A stretch of 64,000 nt of DNA from Panax quinquefolius (GCA_020205615.1 CM035170.1:29421568-29485567), one strand, 5' to 3'; shown: positions 1-10,230, counted from the stretch's first letter. The notes: generated by a model from the letters alone, not told the origin. Numbers and translations: made by a program.

Positions 1-64
1 TCCACAACAACAGAATCATAAGTTATGAGACGGTCAAAGGCTGTCAGAAATTTTATTCAAACCG

Positions 65-330
65 TTTCTGGAAATTCCCAGAAATGTAAATCAGTTCAAG
101 GGGCTTACTTTGACCACTTGCTATGATCAACATGTTGATTTGTTTATGGGATCTTAAGGAATTGGTCTGCAGTACATATTACAGGCTACATATTGGTTAC
201 TAAAACATCAATCAAAAATTATAAAATCTGTCAGATTTGGGCCGTTCATAAGTTGTCAGACGATGATTTTACCCTTTCTGGTTACCTAGAAAGTTCATGG
301 TCATGCCCGGTCAACGGGTTTTGACCATGA
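65..330 (-). repeat. Hairpin-forming inverted repeats in the A LTR
   Basis: Three inverted repeats: TTTCTGG (65-71) with CCAGAAA (78-84); a stem around GGTTACC at 274-293; and a two-layer hairpin at 295-330. In the last, TCATGGTCA pairs with TGACCATGA and, inside it, CCCG (306-309) pairs with CGGG (315-318). ATCAACATGTTGAT (126-139) is also a perfect palindrome. They lie downstream of the TATA-like site at 821-829, so they should be transcribed. The same structures occur in the right LTR at 7327-7350 and 7748-7805. Confidence 0.7.
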
Positions 331-820
331 ATAACTCCTGATATAGACAATAAATGACTCAGATTCAACTTGAAGATTAAAGACAACATAACTTGAGCTC
401 TGATCCAAACAATAAAACATCAAAACAACAAGCGAACAAGAATCATTGCCTCTTGACATTAGCTTGTCAGACCACAAATTTTGTTCTTGGATAGATTTTT
501 AAAAACACCATTTTAAGGCACTTTGATGCTATGGATATATGTTTGATCATCATAGATCAACATAAAACATCCTCTAGCAAGAATCTAAACACTTAAAACA
601 AAAAAATTCTTAGCAACTTGGATCAAAATAAAAATTAGGTTTATACCTCTTTGTTCTAAATCTTGATCTTGATCTTCCTAATCTGATATTGGTTGATCAA
701 GGAATGATTCTAGGACTGATATACTTAAGGAATTCAGAGCTTTAGGAGAGAGAGAATGAGTTGGTGAGAGCAAATGAGCAAAATGGCAATTTTTGTACAC
801 TTTCTCTCTCTCTTTAATTC

Positions 821-829
821 TATATATAT
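821..829 (-). promoter_or_regulatory. TATA-like box of the A 3' LTR
   Basis: TATATATAG-type motif on the minus strand between two pyrimidine/purine-rich tracts. Its position matches 8302-8310 in the right LTR, where the motif is slightly decayed, and the better TATA box of B at 14147-14156. Assignment as promoter is inference. Confidence 0.45.
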
Positions 830-1017
830 TGCTAGATACAATGTATGGCTGGCATTTTCGGCTGGTGACTGATGATTTGCACTCACAAAGTCATCTTAGT
901 TGGCAAACCACTAAAGGTTGCTAGCATTTTTACAAGTTACATAATAAAATAAACTAAAAGGGCATTTTGGTCATTTATAAATTAATTTTAATGGCATACT
1001 TGTCCAATTTTCAAACT

Positions 1018-1076
1018 ATTAGGGTTTAGGGTTTGAACCTTTTAGGGTTTAGGGTTTAAACCCTTTAGGTTTGCAA
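1018..1076. repeat. Telomere-like TTTAGGG cluster in the LTR
   Basis: A short run of AGGGTTTAGGGTTT words and their reverse (AAACCC), similar to the plant telomere unit TTTAGGG, repeated at 8508-8560 in the right LTR. It is an LTR component rather than a telomere, because it recurs at the same place in both LTRs and is degenerate. Confidence 0.6.
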
Positions 1077-1849
1077 TTTAATTTCCAATATTTTCGAATT
1101 TCAGTTTTCAAAATAGAAAATTAATATTCCAAAATTATAATTAGGATTCAATAATTATATTAATATTTCTTAATCATAAAATTCAATCTTGCTAATTAGG
1201 ATTAATATTCCTAATTAAAATTGTTTAATTTAGCAATTAGGGTCAAAATGGTCATTGGGGTTTATAACCCACGAATTAGGGTTTTAATTAGAAAAATAAA
1301 TTTTCTAAATTACAATTAGGGTTTGTAAAATAGAAATTAAGATAACTAAAATATAATTAGAGTTTTCTAATCATATTTAAGTTTAATACACACATTAAGC
1401 TTGTCAATTAGGATTAGGGTTTCCTAATTAGGATTTTAGGATTCCCGAATTTTAAATTAGGGTTTCCTGGCGTACAATTAGGGTTTTCAACTGTACAATT
1501 GATTTTCTAAATCTGAGATTAGGGTTTCTAATCCCTTATTAGGGTTTATTAATTACAAACCTTATCCGATAAATCATTTATCAATAAATCTCTTCGGTAC
1601 AAACACATACTCATTAGTATAATTATTTTAATTATATTTTCTATTGAATCCCTATCCGGCAATTAGGGTTAGGGTTTCTAAAGCTTATTAAGCACAACTC
1701 TACTCTAATTTTATTAGTCAATACACAAATTAACCTTCTCGTGACTCGTATCACAAAAACTTGTCACAAAATTTATAAGCAATATTAATATTAATTAAAA
1801 AAAAAATTATTCGTAAAATTTAGATTATTCAAAATCCCGGGTTATTACA

Positions 1850-1867
1850 TTCACCCCTCCTTAAAAG
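1850..1867 (-). other. Polypurine tract of element A
   Basis: On the minus strand this reads as a purine run with AAGGAGGGG immediately before LTR start TGTAATAACC. It is the expected plus-strand primer for reverse transcription. A matching tract sits next to the C LTR at 60323-60341. The 228 bases between it and the gag stop are non-coding. Confidence 0.8.
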
Positions 1868-2095
1868 GATTTTGTCCTCGGAATCACCGCTTTCTTATTC
1901 TCTACAATCTTTTAAAGTTGTATCATCAATTCCTTTTTATCAACAAAATATAAATTTTGTGTTTCAAATTCTAACCTGTGACTTGAATCTATAAAAGAAA
2001 ATAGTTCACAGAAATATCCGACTCATATTACTCGCGTAATTTAATTTCTAAACAAAATCATTACTACACGCCACCTCACGAGTAGCTCTTTTATA

Positions 2096-3202
2096 TCATC
2101 GCTGCGTCATATTAAATGTACGGCCTGTTGGTCTCCCTGGTTGTGCAGGTCCTCGAGTTGCCAAGGTTCTGCTACTGGATCCCTTGTTGACACTTTCCTT
2201 CTCAGCATTCCTCTTTGGACAGTTCCGTACCATATGGTCAGTTGATCCACAGGCATAACAACCTTGTATCTTCTTTGGACTGGGACAATTGGGCGAGATG
2301 TGCCCCTCTTGCCCATAGTTATAACAGACTCCCTTCTTCTTCAGGCAAACTCCAGCATGATTCTTCCCACAAGTTGCACATGGCTCCCTCCTTTTCCTAT
2401 TATCTGCTGTCTTACCTCCTGATTGGGTATTCTCACTCCACTTTCTCTTATTCGGGTTACTACCTCCACTACTTCCACCATCATTGGTCTTCTTCCTCTT
2501 CTCTTGATGAAATCGAGACGCAGCTTCGCTCCCTCCTTCAAAAATTAACGCTTTCTCCATCAAGGCCGCGAACGTGTTTATTTGCAATACCGCTACCTTA
2601 TTGAATATCTCAGGCTTCAGTCCGTTCTTGAATCTTCTCGCTTTTCTTGCTTCTGTGTCCACCTGATGAGGTGCAAATCTCTCTAACTCGTTGAATTTGG
2701 CAGCGTATTCTAATATTGACATGTTCTCTTGCTTAAGTTCTAAGAATTTGACTTCCATCCTGGATTGCATACTCGGTGAGAAGTAGTTCTCAAAGAACAA
2801 CTCTTTGAATCTGGTCCATAACACCACCTCTGTACCAGCTCTGGCTTGGTTCGTCTCCCACCAATAATTAGCTTCTCCCTTCATCAGATAAGTTGCAAAA
2901 GCCGTCTTTTGCTCTTCCGCCACTCGCGCAATGACGAATGCTTTCTCCATCTCCTTCACCCATGTTTGGGCTTCAATCGGATCTGTGGTTCCCTGAAATT
3001 CCGGTGGTCTTACCGCTTTAAAGTTCTTGAAGTTAGCCAATCTATCGGTTGGCTGATTTCTCGCTTTTCCTCTTGCTGGAGCCCTATTTTCCATAGCTTC
3101 GGCTATCATATCTACGAAATTGTGTATTGGGTCTACTTGACCTCCTTCGTTATTTACTGATTGTTCTTCCTGCTGGTTTCGATTTTGTCGTCTAGGCGGC
3201 AT
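2096..3202 (-). CDS. gag: Gag polyprotein of element A (capsid plus zinc-knuckle nucleocapsid)
   Basis: Intact 368-residue ORF starting MPPRR, the same gag start as in elements H (47501) and C (61339). Residues about 65-220 form a retrotransposon gag capsid domain, with tryptophans in TWVKEMEKAF and YWWE and the FKELFFENYF helix. Residues 230-275 are basic and low-complexity. Three zinc fingers follow: CX2CX3HX3C at C275-C286, a CCHC knuckle at 293-306 whose second cysteine is Tyr, and an intact CX2CX4HX4C at C315-C328. Gag assembles the virus-like particle and packages the element RNA. The ORF ends at FNMTQR, whereas in H the reading continues from FNMT into protease, so pol has been cut away just after gag. 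Lack of stops suggests a fairly young insertion or selection on gag. Confidence 0.92.
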   Translation of the reverse strand: MPPRRQNRNQQEEQSVNNEGGQVDPIHNFVDMIAEAMENRAPARGKARNQPTDRLANFKNFKAVRPPEFQGTTDPIEAQTWVKEMEKAFVIARVAEEQKTAFATYLMKGEANYWWETNQARAGTEVVLWTRFKELFFENYFSPSMQSRMEVKFLELKQENMSILEYAAKFNELERFAPHQVDTEARKARRFKNGLKPEIFNKVAVLQINTFAALMEKALIFEGGSEAASRFHQEKRKKTNDGGSSGGSNPNKRKWSENTQSGGKTADNRKRREPCATCGKNHAGVCLKKKGVCYNYGQEGHISPNCPSPKKIQGCYACGSTDHMVRNCPKRNAEKESVNKGSSSRTLATRGPAQPGRPTGRTFNMTQR

Positions 3203-3737
3203 GATCTGATTTAAATAAAAATCTTACATTAATTCTCTTTCTTTACACAAATTCTTAACACAATAAGAATTCAATACAAAATTCTCATATAATTGCATAT
3301 TTATTCAAATAGCACATAGTACTTAACACATATTACTATTCCTTTTTAAATCATAACATGATTAACAACACAACTTTACACAAAAAGTTGTAATTCTCCA
3401 TTCACACATAGTTATTACCAGTTCATCAAACTTACCACACTTATGAGTTCATGAACTTGCCACAATTATATGAGTGTATGAACTTATCCTAGTCAGACCT
3501 TTGGCGTCCATTCGCTGAGGGGTTCAAAACATTTCATATAATCATGAGTCATTAACTTACCATAAGTATGAGTTTTAAGAACACAAAAATTAATCTTAAT
3601 CTTATATTCATATAGAAAATAAAGATTTCATTCATAAAACATATATATTTACATATTCTTAAACATCGTTCTCGATATTACAACACTTAATATCATAATT
3701 TACTACCAAAAGGCACTACCACATATATCTAGGTTGT
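3203..3737 (-). other. Non-coding spacer between the pre-gag ORF and gag of A
   Basis: AT-rich with short, imperfectly repeated TTCATGAACTT and TTACCA words near 3430-3560 on the plus strand. The equivalent spacer in C (about 61380-61690) shares several of these words. No ORF or known motif is seen. Confidence 0.5.
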
Positions 3738-4387
3738 CTACCGACTACTCCCTTCACCAATCTTCTTCTTGATGGGACACTTGTTGAATCCGTGACCCGT
3801 CTGCCCACATGAAAAACACTTCCTCAAATTTGGCTTAGGACAATGCAGAGAAATATGTCCTTCCTGCTTACAGTTGAAGCATGCATTTTTCACATCATGC
3901 ATTCTCTCGCGTGAGTCTTCCCACACTTGCTACAGGCTTGCTTCTTCTTTGGGCTTGACTTTTCAGAATTAGGGCTGTCATTGTCCCTCTTTCTCTTTTT
4001 CTTGTCATTCTACTGCTTGATTGTCCCTTCCGACGATCCACCACCTTCAGTCTTTATTCTTTCCACCCGCGCCTTGAGCTCATTCCTTTCTTCAGTCATT
4101 TCGCGTAACGCCCGCTCCGTCTTCCACAGTTCCCCCAAGAGAAATTCCTTACTCCGGAGTTCTTGAACTTCTGCAGCTAGTTGATCTTGTTCTTAAACTT
4201 TAGTCTTATTTTTTAACTCTACCTTAGCTGGCTCAAACTCTGCATCCTCATCTCCACTAAGATACATCTCGGGATAATCGTCATGATCGCTCCCCAGATT
4301 GACCATTGGTTCATCTTCTCCCACCTTCTCAACCGATTCACTTTGCATTTGGCACCTCGGCTCTGGCATCTTTGGCAATGCGACCAC
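3738..4387 (-). pseudogene. Pre-gag ORF of A: acidic, coiled-coil, zinc-knuckle protein (broken)
   Basis: Reading the minus strand from ATG at 4387, one frame runs about 215 codons with in-frame stops near 4193 and 3970, then a frameshift near 3900 before the last part (3926-3738). The encoded segments in order are: an acidic stretch of about 60 residues (GSDHDDYPEMYLSGDEDAE); a heptad-rich, probably coiled-coil stretch of about 50 residues (LAAEVQELRSKE, REMTEERNELKARVERI); a KKKRKR basic patch; and three zinc fingers (CSKCGKTHAREC, CFNC..GHISLHC, CFSCGQTGHGFNKC). It lies between the primer site and gag and is separate from gag, which has its own three fingers. Relatives without the zinc fingers occur in H (46550-47212), B (9341-9668) and C. 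Function is unknown; a second RNA-binding or gag-interacting protein is inference. Confidence 0.7.
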
Positions 4388-4651
4388 TAACTATCTCTCA
4401 GACTCGTTTGATCTTCTCCAGACATCCTGCAATCAGTTTAAACAACTTAATTAGTACTTCACCAGTACAAAATTCTTACACTATGTGTCCACATATCTCA
4501 CTATTGATGTACTTCGGCAATCTCTCACTTAGAACTCTAAATGAGTTTTCTCTATCTCGCTTATGATTATAATCCTAGGGTTTTCCCCCACTCCACTTAA
4601 AGTTTATAACCTACGACTCTTCTACTAACTGCTGACACCTTGGTCACTACA

Positions 4652-4664
4652 GCTTTGATACCAA
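4652..4664 (-). other. Primer binding site of A (tRNA-iMet)
   Basis: On the minus strand TTGGTATCAAAGC, two bases inside the LTR end. It matches the 3' end complement of plant initiator tRNA-Met (TGGTATCAGAGC) with one change. The same site is seen in B, H and L, and a perfect version in C. Confidence 0.88.
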
Positions 4665-6229
4665 CCTGTGACACCCCCAAATCCGGGTTACCTGACCCTC
4701 GAGTTTGGTGTTCACGATCCATAATATAATTCCATTTAACTACCCATTCATATATAAATAGGAATACATAAGTCATTAACATATATTTTTAATACATAAG
4801 TCCCAGGTTTGCTAACCTTAAAATTATAAACATACCTCTTAGATAAACAAAAAGGGTTTACAATACAATACAATAATAATAATAATATTGTTCATTATAC
4901 TACTCCAGCATCTTGCCTTTGCCTTTGTTCTTCTTTAACCCGCTGGCCTCTTCGTTCTTAGCTGAAAAGTTTTATTTATAGCAAGGGTGAGCAACAAGTT
5001 TGCCCCGCAAGTTAAGACATACAATAAAGGTATAGAAATCAATATCAATTGTTTTAACATTCTCCGCTACAATAATCTGATAATGAAAGAGTACAGCGCT
5101 TTCAAGTTTTTCTACGATATTCAATGAATAATCAAGAATTAATTCTATGAAATAGCAAAGTGGAATGTTTTCCAGATTTATGATGAGCGATCCATTGGAT
5201 CTAGAACTTCTACTTTCTCGGGTATCTATCAAAGATTTACTTCGATACATACGCACGAGCATCAGATAACCATAAAGATTAAATCATACCCCTTAGCAAG
5301 TACTTAGAGCCGGCCAACTCCTTGTACCCATATATTATGCATAATACTTAGGTCGCGCACAATGGTCAATATACGACTTAAAAATTTTGTTCCCTTTATA
5401 TAAAAGGTTGTTCTTCTCAGTCTCAGAATCAAGATTTTGATTTAACAACGAAATACTGTGATTTCAAATTCTATTTACTTATCGATCTAGCTGAAATAAT
5501 TGGCATCGATCTATCAATAACAATTGAATACTCTTCTCGAATCTACCAAATCTAACAAATGCTCGTCTAGCCAGAATAATTAGCTAAGACATTTCTCAAC
5601 ATAATTTGACAATAAACAGGAATTATCTGCTGTATCAATTCTATCTTCTATGAATATGAATATCCAACAACAGTTATTCTACAATGGTATATTATCTGAA
5701 TTAGTAATTCAATTTGAATTATTAAACATGCACTAACTACGAATAATCAACAATAAATTCCATGGACATGGTATAATTAGTAATAATTAACCATAATAAT
5801 TGAATAAATATAACTCAAGGTTGAGTTAGAAAACTTGTCTTCCGCGTGGATTACAGCTACAAAATATAACTAACTGCGTTCGTAAGACCTATATTAAACA
5901 ATGTCGGTCTCACAATTAGCATACTCATTTATAACACGCAACACTTTATTTTACAGTCAAACTTCTCCTAGGCACATTACCACATAGCCACATTAATGTT
6001 TATAACCTATATAAACACTTATTAAGTCTAACTATTTTGATCTGGTTGGACTTCAGTCCATTCTCGGTGTTATGGTCACCTTATTCGACAATTAACACAT
6101 TGATTGTCAATTAAACTTGGTCTCTAAGCTTCAATATTATTTTAGATAAGTCAAATATCGTTTATAATATTTTTCGGAAGCTTTTAATAATTTATAAACA
6201 ATTATTATAATTTATAATAATTTTTCAAA

Positions 6230-6900
6230 CACTTAAATCATTTTTAAATGATTTAATTATCAAATAATCTTATTATCATTAATATTTAATAATATAAAAA
6301 TATTAATGTTATACTTGTCAAAATATTAAAGTTATTATTAATAACTTCAAATATTTTAAATCATTAATATTCTACTTAAATGATTTTTAAAGTAATAAAA
6401 TAATTTTAAATCATCACCATTAATATTTAAATATTAATGAAATTAATATCAAAATATTAAAAGTCATTAATTATAACTTAAAATACTTTTAAATAAATTT
6501 TCTAATTTTTAAATGATTTTTAATTCAATAAAATCATTTTAATTCATTTATTTAATATAATAATTAAATAAATCTAATATCATTAATATTAATTTATTAA
6601 TGAGAATTCTCCAAAAATATATTGAAACTTATATTTTAAAATCCCAAATATTTTCTAACACTTTATTCTTATTTAAAATAATTTTTAAATCAATAAAATC
6701 ATTTTATCTTATTTATTTAATTTAATAATTAAATAAATATAATATCATTAATATTAATTTATTAATGAAAATTCTCCAAAAATATTAAAAGATACATTTT
6801 ATAACTCAAAATATTTTAAATACATCATTCTTATTTAAAATGATTTTTTTATAATATTAAATTATTTTTCTCGTAATTTATTTAATACACTAATTAAATG
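6230..6900. repeat. AT-rich tandem subrepeats, unit about 165 bp
   Basis: A recurring unit starting CAATAAAATCATTTT at 6526 and 6691 (165 bases apart), with flanking degenerate copies rich in TTAAATGATTTTTAAA and ATTAATATTAATTTATTAATG. It is almost pure A/T and self-complementary. An equivalent block is at about 12040-12900 in B and a shorter one at about 43200-43610 in K. Confidence 0.6.
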
Positions 6901-7309
6901 AATTAAATACCTCTAATATTTAAATAATTATAAATATTAAAGAAAATATTCTAATTGGTCAAAAATTATTTTTCATAATTTAAAATAATTTTTAAAACCA
7001 TTTTTAAAAGTTTTTATAATTTAATTTCTATTTTTAATTAATTAACGGAAAATTAGAAAATAAATTAATTAATCGAAATCATTAATGGCCTATAGCGACA
7101 CTTAAGCGTCATTGTTGGTGTTCTTGAGCTCAAGAACAGCGAGCGCTTTCGTGTTTAATATGTCGTGTTTGACCACGATTCATTATCTGTAATATGTTTA
7201 CGGGCTATCTTGAATCAGTGATTGTGTAGTGTTTATGTAACACTACAACGATTAATCATTAACAAAGTCATATCATAACAAGCTAGCAAGATCAGCCCCT
7301 TCAAAGTTA

Positions 7310-7805
7310 CTGTCAGACTTAATCTGGGTTTTCTGGGTAACCCAGAAACCTAGACAGTCGCGAGGTACCATTTTGTGGTTCATTTTTACCCTCGTTCTGA
7401 TCATGCTATTGGTGATTTCTTGGTTCATAGATCTAGTACATATGTCAAGGAATGTATATACATTAGCAGAAAATTTCCATAACAACAGAATCATAAGTTA
7501 TAAGACGGTCAAAGGCTGTCAGAAATTTTATTCAAACTGTTTCTAGAAATTCCCAGAAATGTAAATCAGTTCAAGGGCTTACTTTGACCACTTGCAATGA
7601 TCGACATGTTGATTTGTTTATGGGATCTTAAGGCATGGGTCCGCATTACATATTACAGGCTACAAATTGGTTACAAAAACGTCAACCAAAAATCATCAAA
7701 TCTGTCAGATCTGGGCCGTTCATAAGTTGTCAGACGATGATTTTACCCTTTCTGGGTTACCCAGAAAGCTCATGGTCATGCCCGGTCAATGGGTTTTGAC
7801 CATGA
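7310..7805 (-). repeat. Hairpin module array in the A 5' LTR
   Basis: Module 1: CTGTC (7310-7314) pairs with GACAG (7353-7357), around an 11-bp stem at 7327-7350 with one bulge. Module 2, about 7515-7565: a degenerate TTTCT/CAGAAA stem. Module 3: CTTTCTGGGT (7748-7757) pairs with ACCCAGAAAG (7759-7768), followed two bases later by TCATGGTCA (7770-7778) pairing with TGACCATGA (7797-7805). It lies downstream of the TATA-like site at 8302-8310 on the minus strand, so it is probably within R/U5 RNA. Confidence 0.7.
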
Positions 7806-8220
7806 ATAACTCCTGATCTAGACAATAAATGACTCAGATTCAACTTCCAGATTAAAGACAACATAACAGGCTACAGATCTAAACAATAAAACATCAAAAA
7901 TAACAAACGAACAAGAATCTGTTGCTCCTGACATTAGCTTGTTAGACCACAAATTTTGTTCTTGGACAGATTTTTAAAAACACCATTTTAAGGCACTTTG
8001 ATGCTATGGATATATGTTTGATCATCATAGATCAACATAAAACATCCTTTAGCAAGAATCTAAACACTTAAAACTAAAAAATTTCTTAGCAACTTGGATC
8101 AAAATAAAAATTAGGTTTATACCTCTTTGTTCTAAATCTTGATCTTGATCTTCCTAATCTGATATTGGTTGATCAAGCTAGAATGATTCTAGGACTGATA
8201 TACTTAGGGAATTCGGAGCT

Positions 8221-8245
8221 TTAGGAGAGAGAGAGAGAGAGAGTT
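8221..8245. repeat. (GA)n microsatellite
   Basis: About nine GA dinucleotides inside GGAGAGAG...GTTGG of the A LTR. The left LTR has a shorter interrupted GA tract at the corresponding place (about 745-765), so its length has changed since insertion. Confidence 0.8.
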
Positions 8246-8301
8246 GGTGAGAGAAAATGAGCAAAATGGCAATTTTTGTACACTATCTCTCTCTTTAATT
8301 C

Positions 8302-8310
8302 TATATGTAT
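8302..8310 (-). promoter_or_regulatory. TATA-like box of the A 5' LTR
   Basis: Minus-strand ATACATATA-type motif at the same place as the TATATATAG at 821-829, flanked by the same CT-rich tract. It would drive transcription leftwards through the internal region. Inference from position and from B. Confidence 0.4.
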
Positions 8311-9340
8311 TGCTAGATACAATGTATGGCTGGCATTTTCGGCTGGTCACTGATGATTTGCACTCACAAAGTCAACTTAGTTGGTAAACCACTAAAGGTT
8401 GCTAGCATTTTTACAAGTTACATAATAAAATAAACTAAAAGGGCATTTTGGTCATTTATAAATTAATTTTAATGGCATACTTGTCCAATTCACAAACCCT
8501 TAGGGATTAGGGTTTAGGGTTTGAACCTTTTAGGGTTTAGGGTTTAAACCCTTTAGGTTTGCAATTTAATTTCCAAGATTTTCGAATTTTGATTTTCAAA
8601 ATAGAAAATTAATATTCCAAAATTATAATTACGATTCAATAATTATATTAATATTTCCTAATCATAAAATTCAATCTTGCTAATTAGGATTAATATTCCT
8701 AATTAAAATTGCTTAATTTAGCAATTAGGGTCAAAATGGTCATTAGGGTTTATAACCCACTTAATTAGGGTTTTAATTAGAAAAATAAATTTTCTAAATT
8801 ACAATTAGGGTTTGTAAAATAGAAATTAAGATAACTAAAATATAATTAGGGTTTTCTAATCATATTTAAGTTTAATACAACACATTAGGCTTGCCAATTA
8901 GGATTAGGGGTTTCCTAATTAGGGGTTTAGGATCCCGGATTTTTAAATTAGGGTTTTCTGTCATAATTAGGGTTTTTAATCAGATGCGTTGATTTTCTAA
9001 ATCTTGAGATTAGGGTTTCTAATCCCTTATTAGGGTTTATTAATTTTAAACCTTATCCGATCAATCATTGATCAATAAATCTCTTGATACAAACACGTAC
9101 TCATTAATATAATTATTTTAATTATATTTTCTATTGAATACCTATCCAAGGAAATTAGGGTTAGGGTTTCTAAAGTTTATGAAGCACAACTCTACTCTAA
9201 TTTTATTAGTCAATACACAAATTGACCTTCTCGAGACTCGTACCACAAAAACTTGTCACAAAATCAATAATCAATATTAATATTAATTAAAAAAAAATTA
9301 TTCGTAAAATTTTGATTATTCGAAATCCCGAGTTATCACA

Positions 9341-9668
9341 GTTATTCCATTGTTTCTATTAACGCTTGACGTAGTTGACTATTTAACAGCTTTTCTATTT
9401 CCTACAGCTTTTCCAGAGAAGAAACCTTGTTCCTTAGATCCTGCACCTCTGTTGATGCTTGTTCAGCTTCAACTATAGTGTCTGAATCACTATCTGTCAG
9501 CTCCACCATCTCCGGATCTGGTACTACGTTTTCTACAATAACCACTTCGTCTGAGTTATTTTCATTGTGAGTCTCTATTTCAGCTATTGACTTCGATATT
9601 AGCTCGGGGTTATGGATTTGATCCTCCTTCATGCTATAAGCATATAACAATCCTTTTCCGCCAGACAT
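9341..9668 (-). pseudogene. Pre-gag ORF of element B (acidic, coiled-coil), cut by A
   Basis: Starts MSGGKG at 9668. Residues about 25-70 are strongly acidic (PDPEMVELTDSDSDTIVEAE) and are followed by a leucine-containing heptad stretch (EVQDLRNKVSSLEKL). One in-frame stop at 9402 is followed by further coiled-coil-like sequence (EIEKLLNSQLRQAL) until element A begins at 9340. Element C has the same start and a similar acidic tail near 61870-61690, and A and H have more distant relatives in the same place between primer site and gag. The rest of B lies beyond A, outside the window. Function unknown. Confidence 0.6.
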
Positions 9669-9875
9669 CTACACACATAAATTATCCTGATAAGCATATA
9701 GTATATACAAATAACAAATAATAGTTTTATATAAGTTATCTTTTATTTTGTTTGACGATGAATTTAGTCAATTCATCTCTTTATAAACTCTATATGAGTT
9801 ATTTTTTTTTTCAACGTTTCCCTTTGTTCTAAGGTTATAGCCTAAGGTCTATCCCACCTAAGGTTTCTAACCCTA
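9669..9875 (-). other. Untranslated leader of element B
   Basis: Between the primer site and the pre-gag ORF. It is closely similar to 61860-62075 of element C, including the words TTTTATATAAGTTATCTTTTATTTT and AACTCTATATGAGTTATT on the plus strand. No ORF is seen. The similarity places B and C in one subfamily. Confidence 0.6.
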
Positions 9876-9889
9876 AGCTTTGATACCAA
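9876..9889 (-). other. Primer binding site of B (tRNA-iMet)
   Basis: Minus-strand TTGGTATCAAAGC, two bases inside LTR start TGTAAAGCCCCC. The same site and spacing occur in A. Confidence 0.85.
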
Positions 9890-10191
9890 CCTGTAAAGCC
9901 CCCAAATCCAAATACTTGAAACCTGAATTTAGTGCTTCACGATACCATTTCTATGAGCGGAATAATACTAACAATACAGTACGTAACCTTTAATCATTCC
10001 TTTCAATACATGATAATAAATATATAACATTGTCTTAATAATATTAAACTATACCACAAGATAACATTGAAATCATTCAGCAACCTTTCCCTTTCCCTTG
10101 TTTCTAGCAGAGCCTTCAGATTGCTCGCACTTAGCTGAAAACATTTAAATTAAACAAGGATGAGCATTTGAGTGCCCAGCAAGTAATAACA

Positions 10192-10193
10192 AT

Positions 10194-10230
<37 letters not shown>
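10192..10230. repeat. (AT)n microsatellite
   Basis: Nearly pure alternating AT of about 38 bases with one T interruption, in the B LTR just after the CAAGTAATAAC segment. The C LTRs have no AT run at that place (59340 and 62430), so the expansion is specific to B. Confidence 0.85.

Larger units (their letters stand above)
1..1849 (-). mobile_element. 3' LTR of element A (partial)
   Basis: Near-identical copy of 7476-9340, ending at TTATTACA (1849), which is the LTR terminus read as TGTAATAACC on the minus strand. It contains the minus-strand TATA-like site at 821-829, hairpins at 65-84 and 274-330, a GA-rich tract near 745-765, and many AATTAGGGTTT-type words between 1018 and 1680. There is no coding capacity. 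About 2.8 kb of this LTR lies to the left of the window. Confidence 0.85.
1..9340 (-). mobile_element. Element A: gag-only Tekay-type LTR retrotransposon, left end outside window
   Basis: The order on the minus strand is 5' LTR (4667-9340), primer site (4652-4664), pre-gag ORF (4387-3738), gag (3202-2096), polypurine tract (about 1867-1850) and 3' LTR (1849 to beyond position 1). Bases 1-1849 match about 7476-9340 almost throughout. The coding region stops at the gag/protease border, and there is no protease, reverse transcriptase, RNase H or integrase in the 2.8 kb internal region. This makes it a non-autonomous gag-only element that would need pol proteins from elsewhere. It lies inside the leader of element B, so it is younger than B. 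The target duplication cannot be tested because the left end is missing; the candidate on the right is GTTAT at 9341-9345. Confidence 0.85.
4667..9340 (-). mobile_element. 5' LTR of element A (4674 bp)
   Basis: Complete LTR bounded by TGTGACACCCCC (4667) and GTTATCACA (9340), with TGTGA/TCACA terminal inverted repeats. It contains an AT-rich subrepeat block (about 6150-7080), a hairpin block (7310-7810), a GA tract and TATA-like site (8220-8310), and a TTAGGG-word block (8490-9180). Weak ORFs inside are chance. It is unusually long for an LTR, though long LTRs are known in Tekay/Del elements. Compared with 1-1849 it differs by scattered substitutions and small indels. Confidence 0.9.

Noticed and set aside
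1018..1076. Possible interstitial telomere
   Set aside because: Too short and degenerate, and present at the same place in both LTRs of A, so it is part of the LTR.
2215..2604. 129-codon plus-strand ORF
   Set aside because: Antisense to the intact gag of A; no domain, composition fits a shadow frame.
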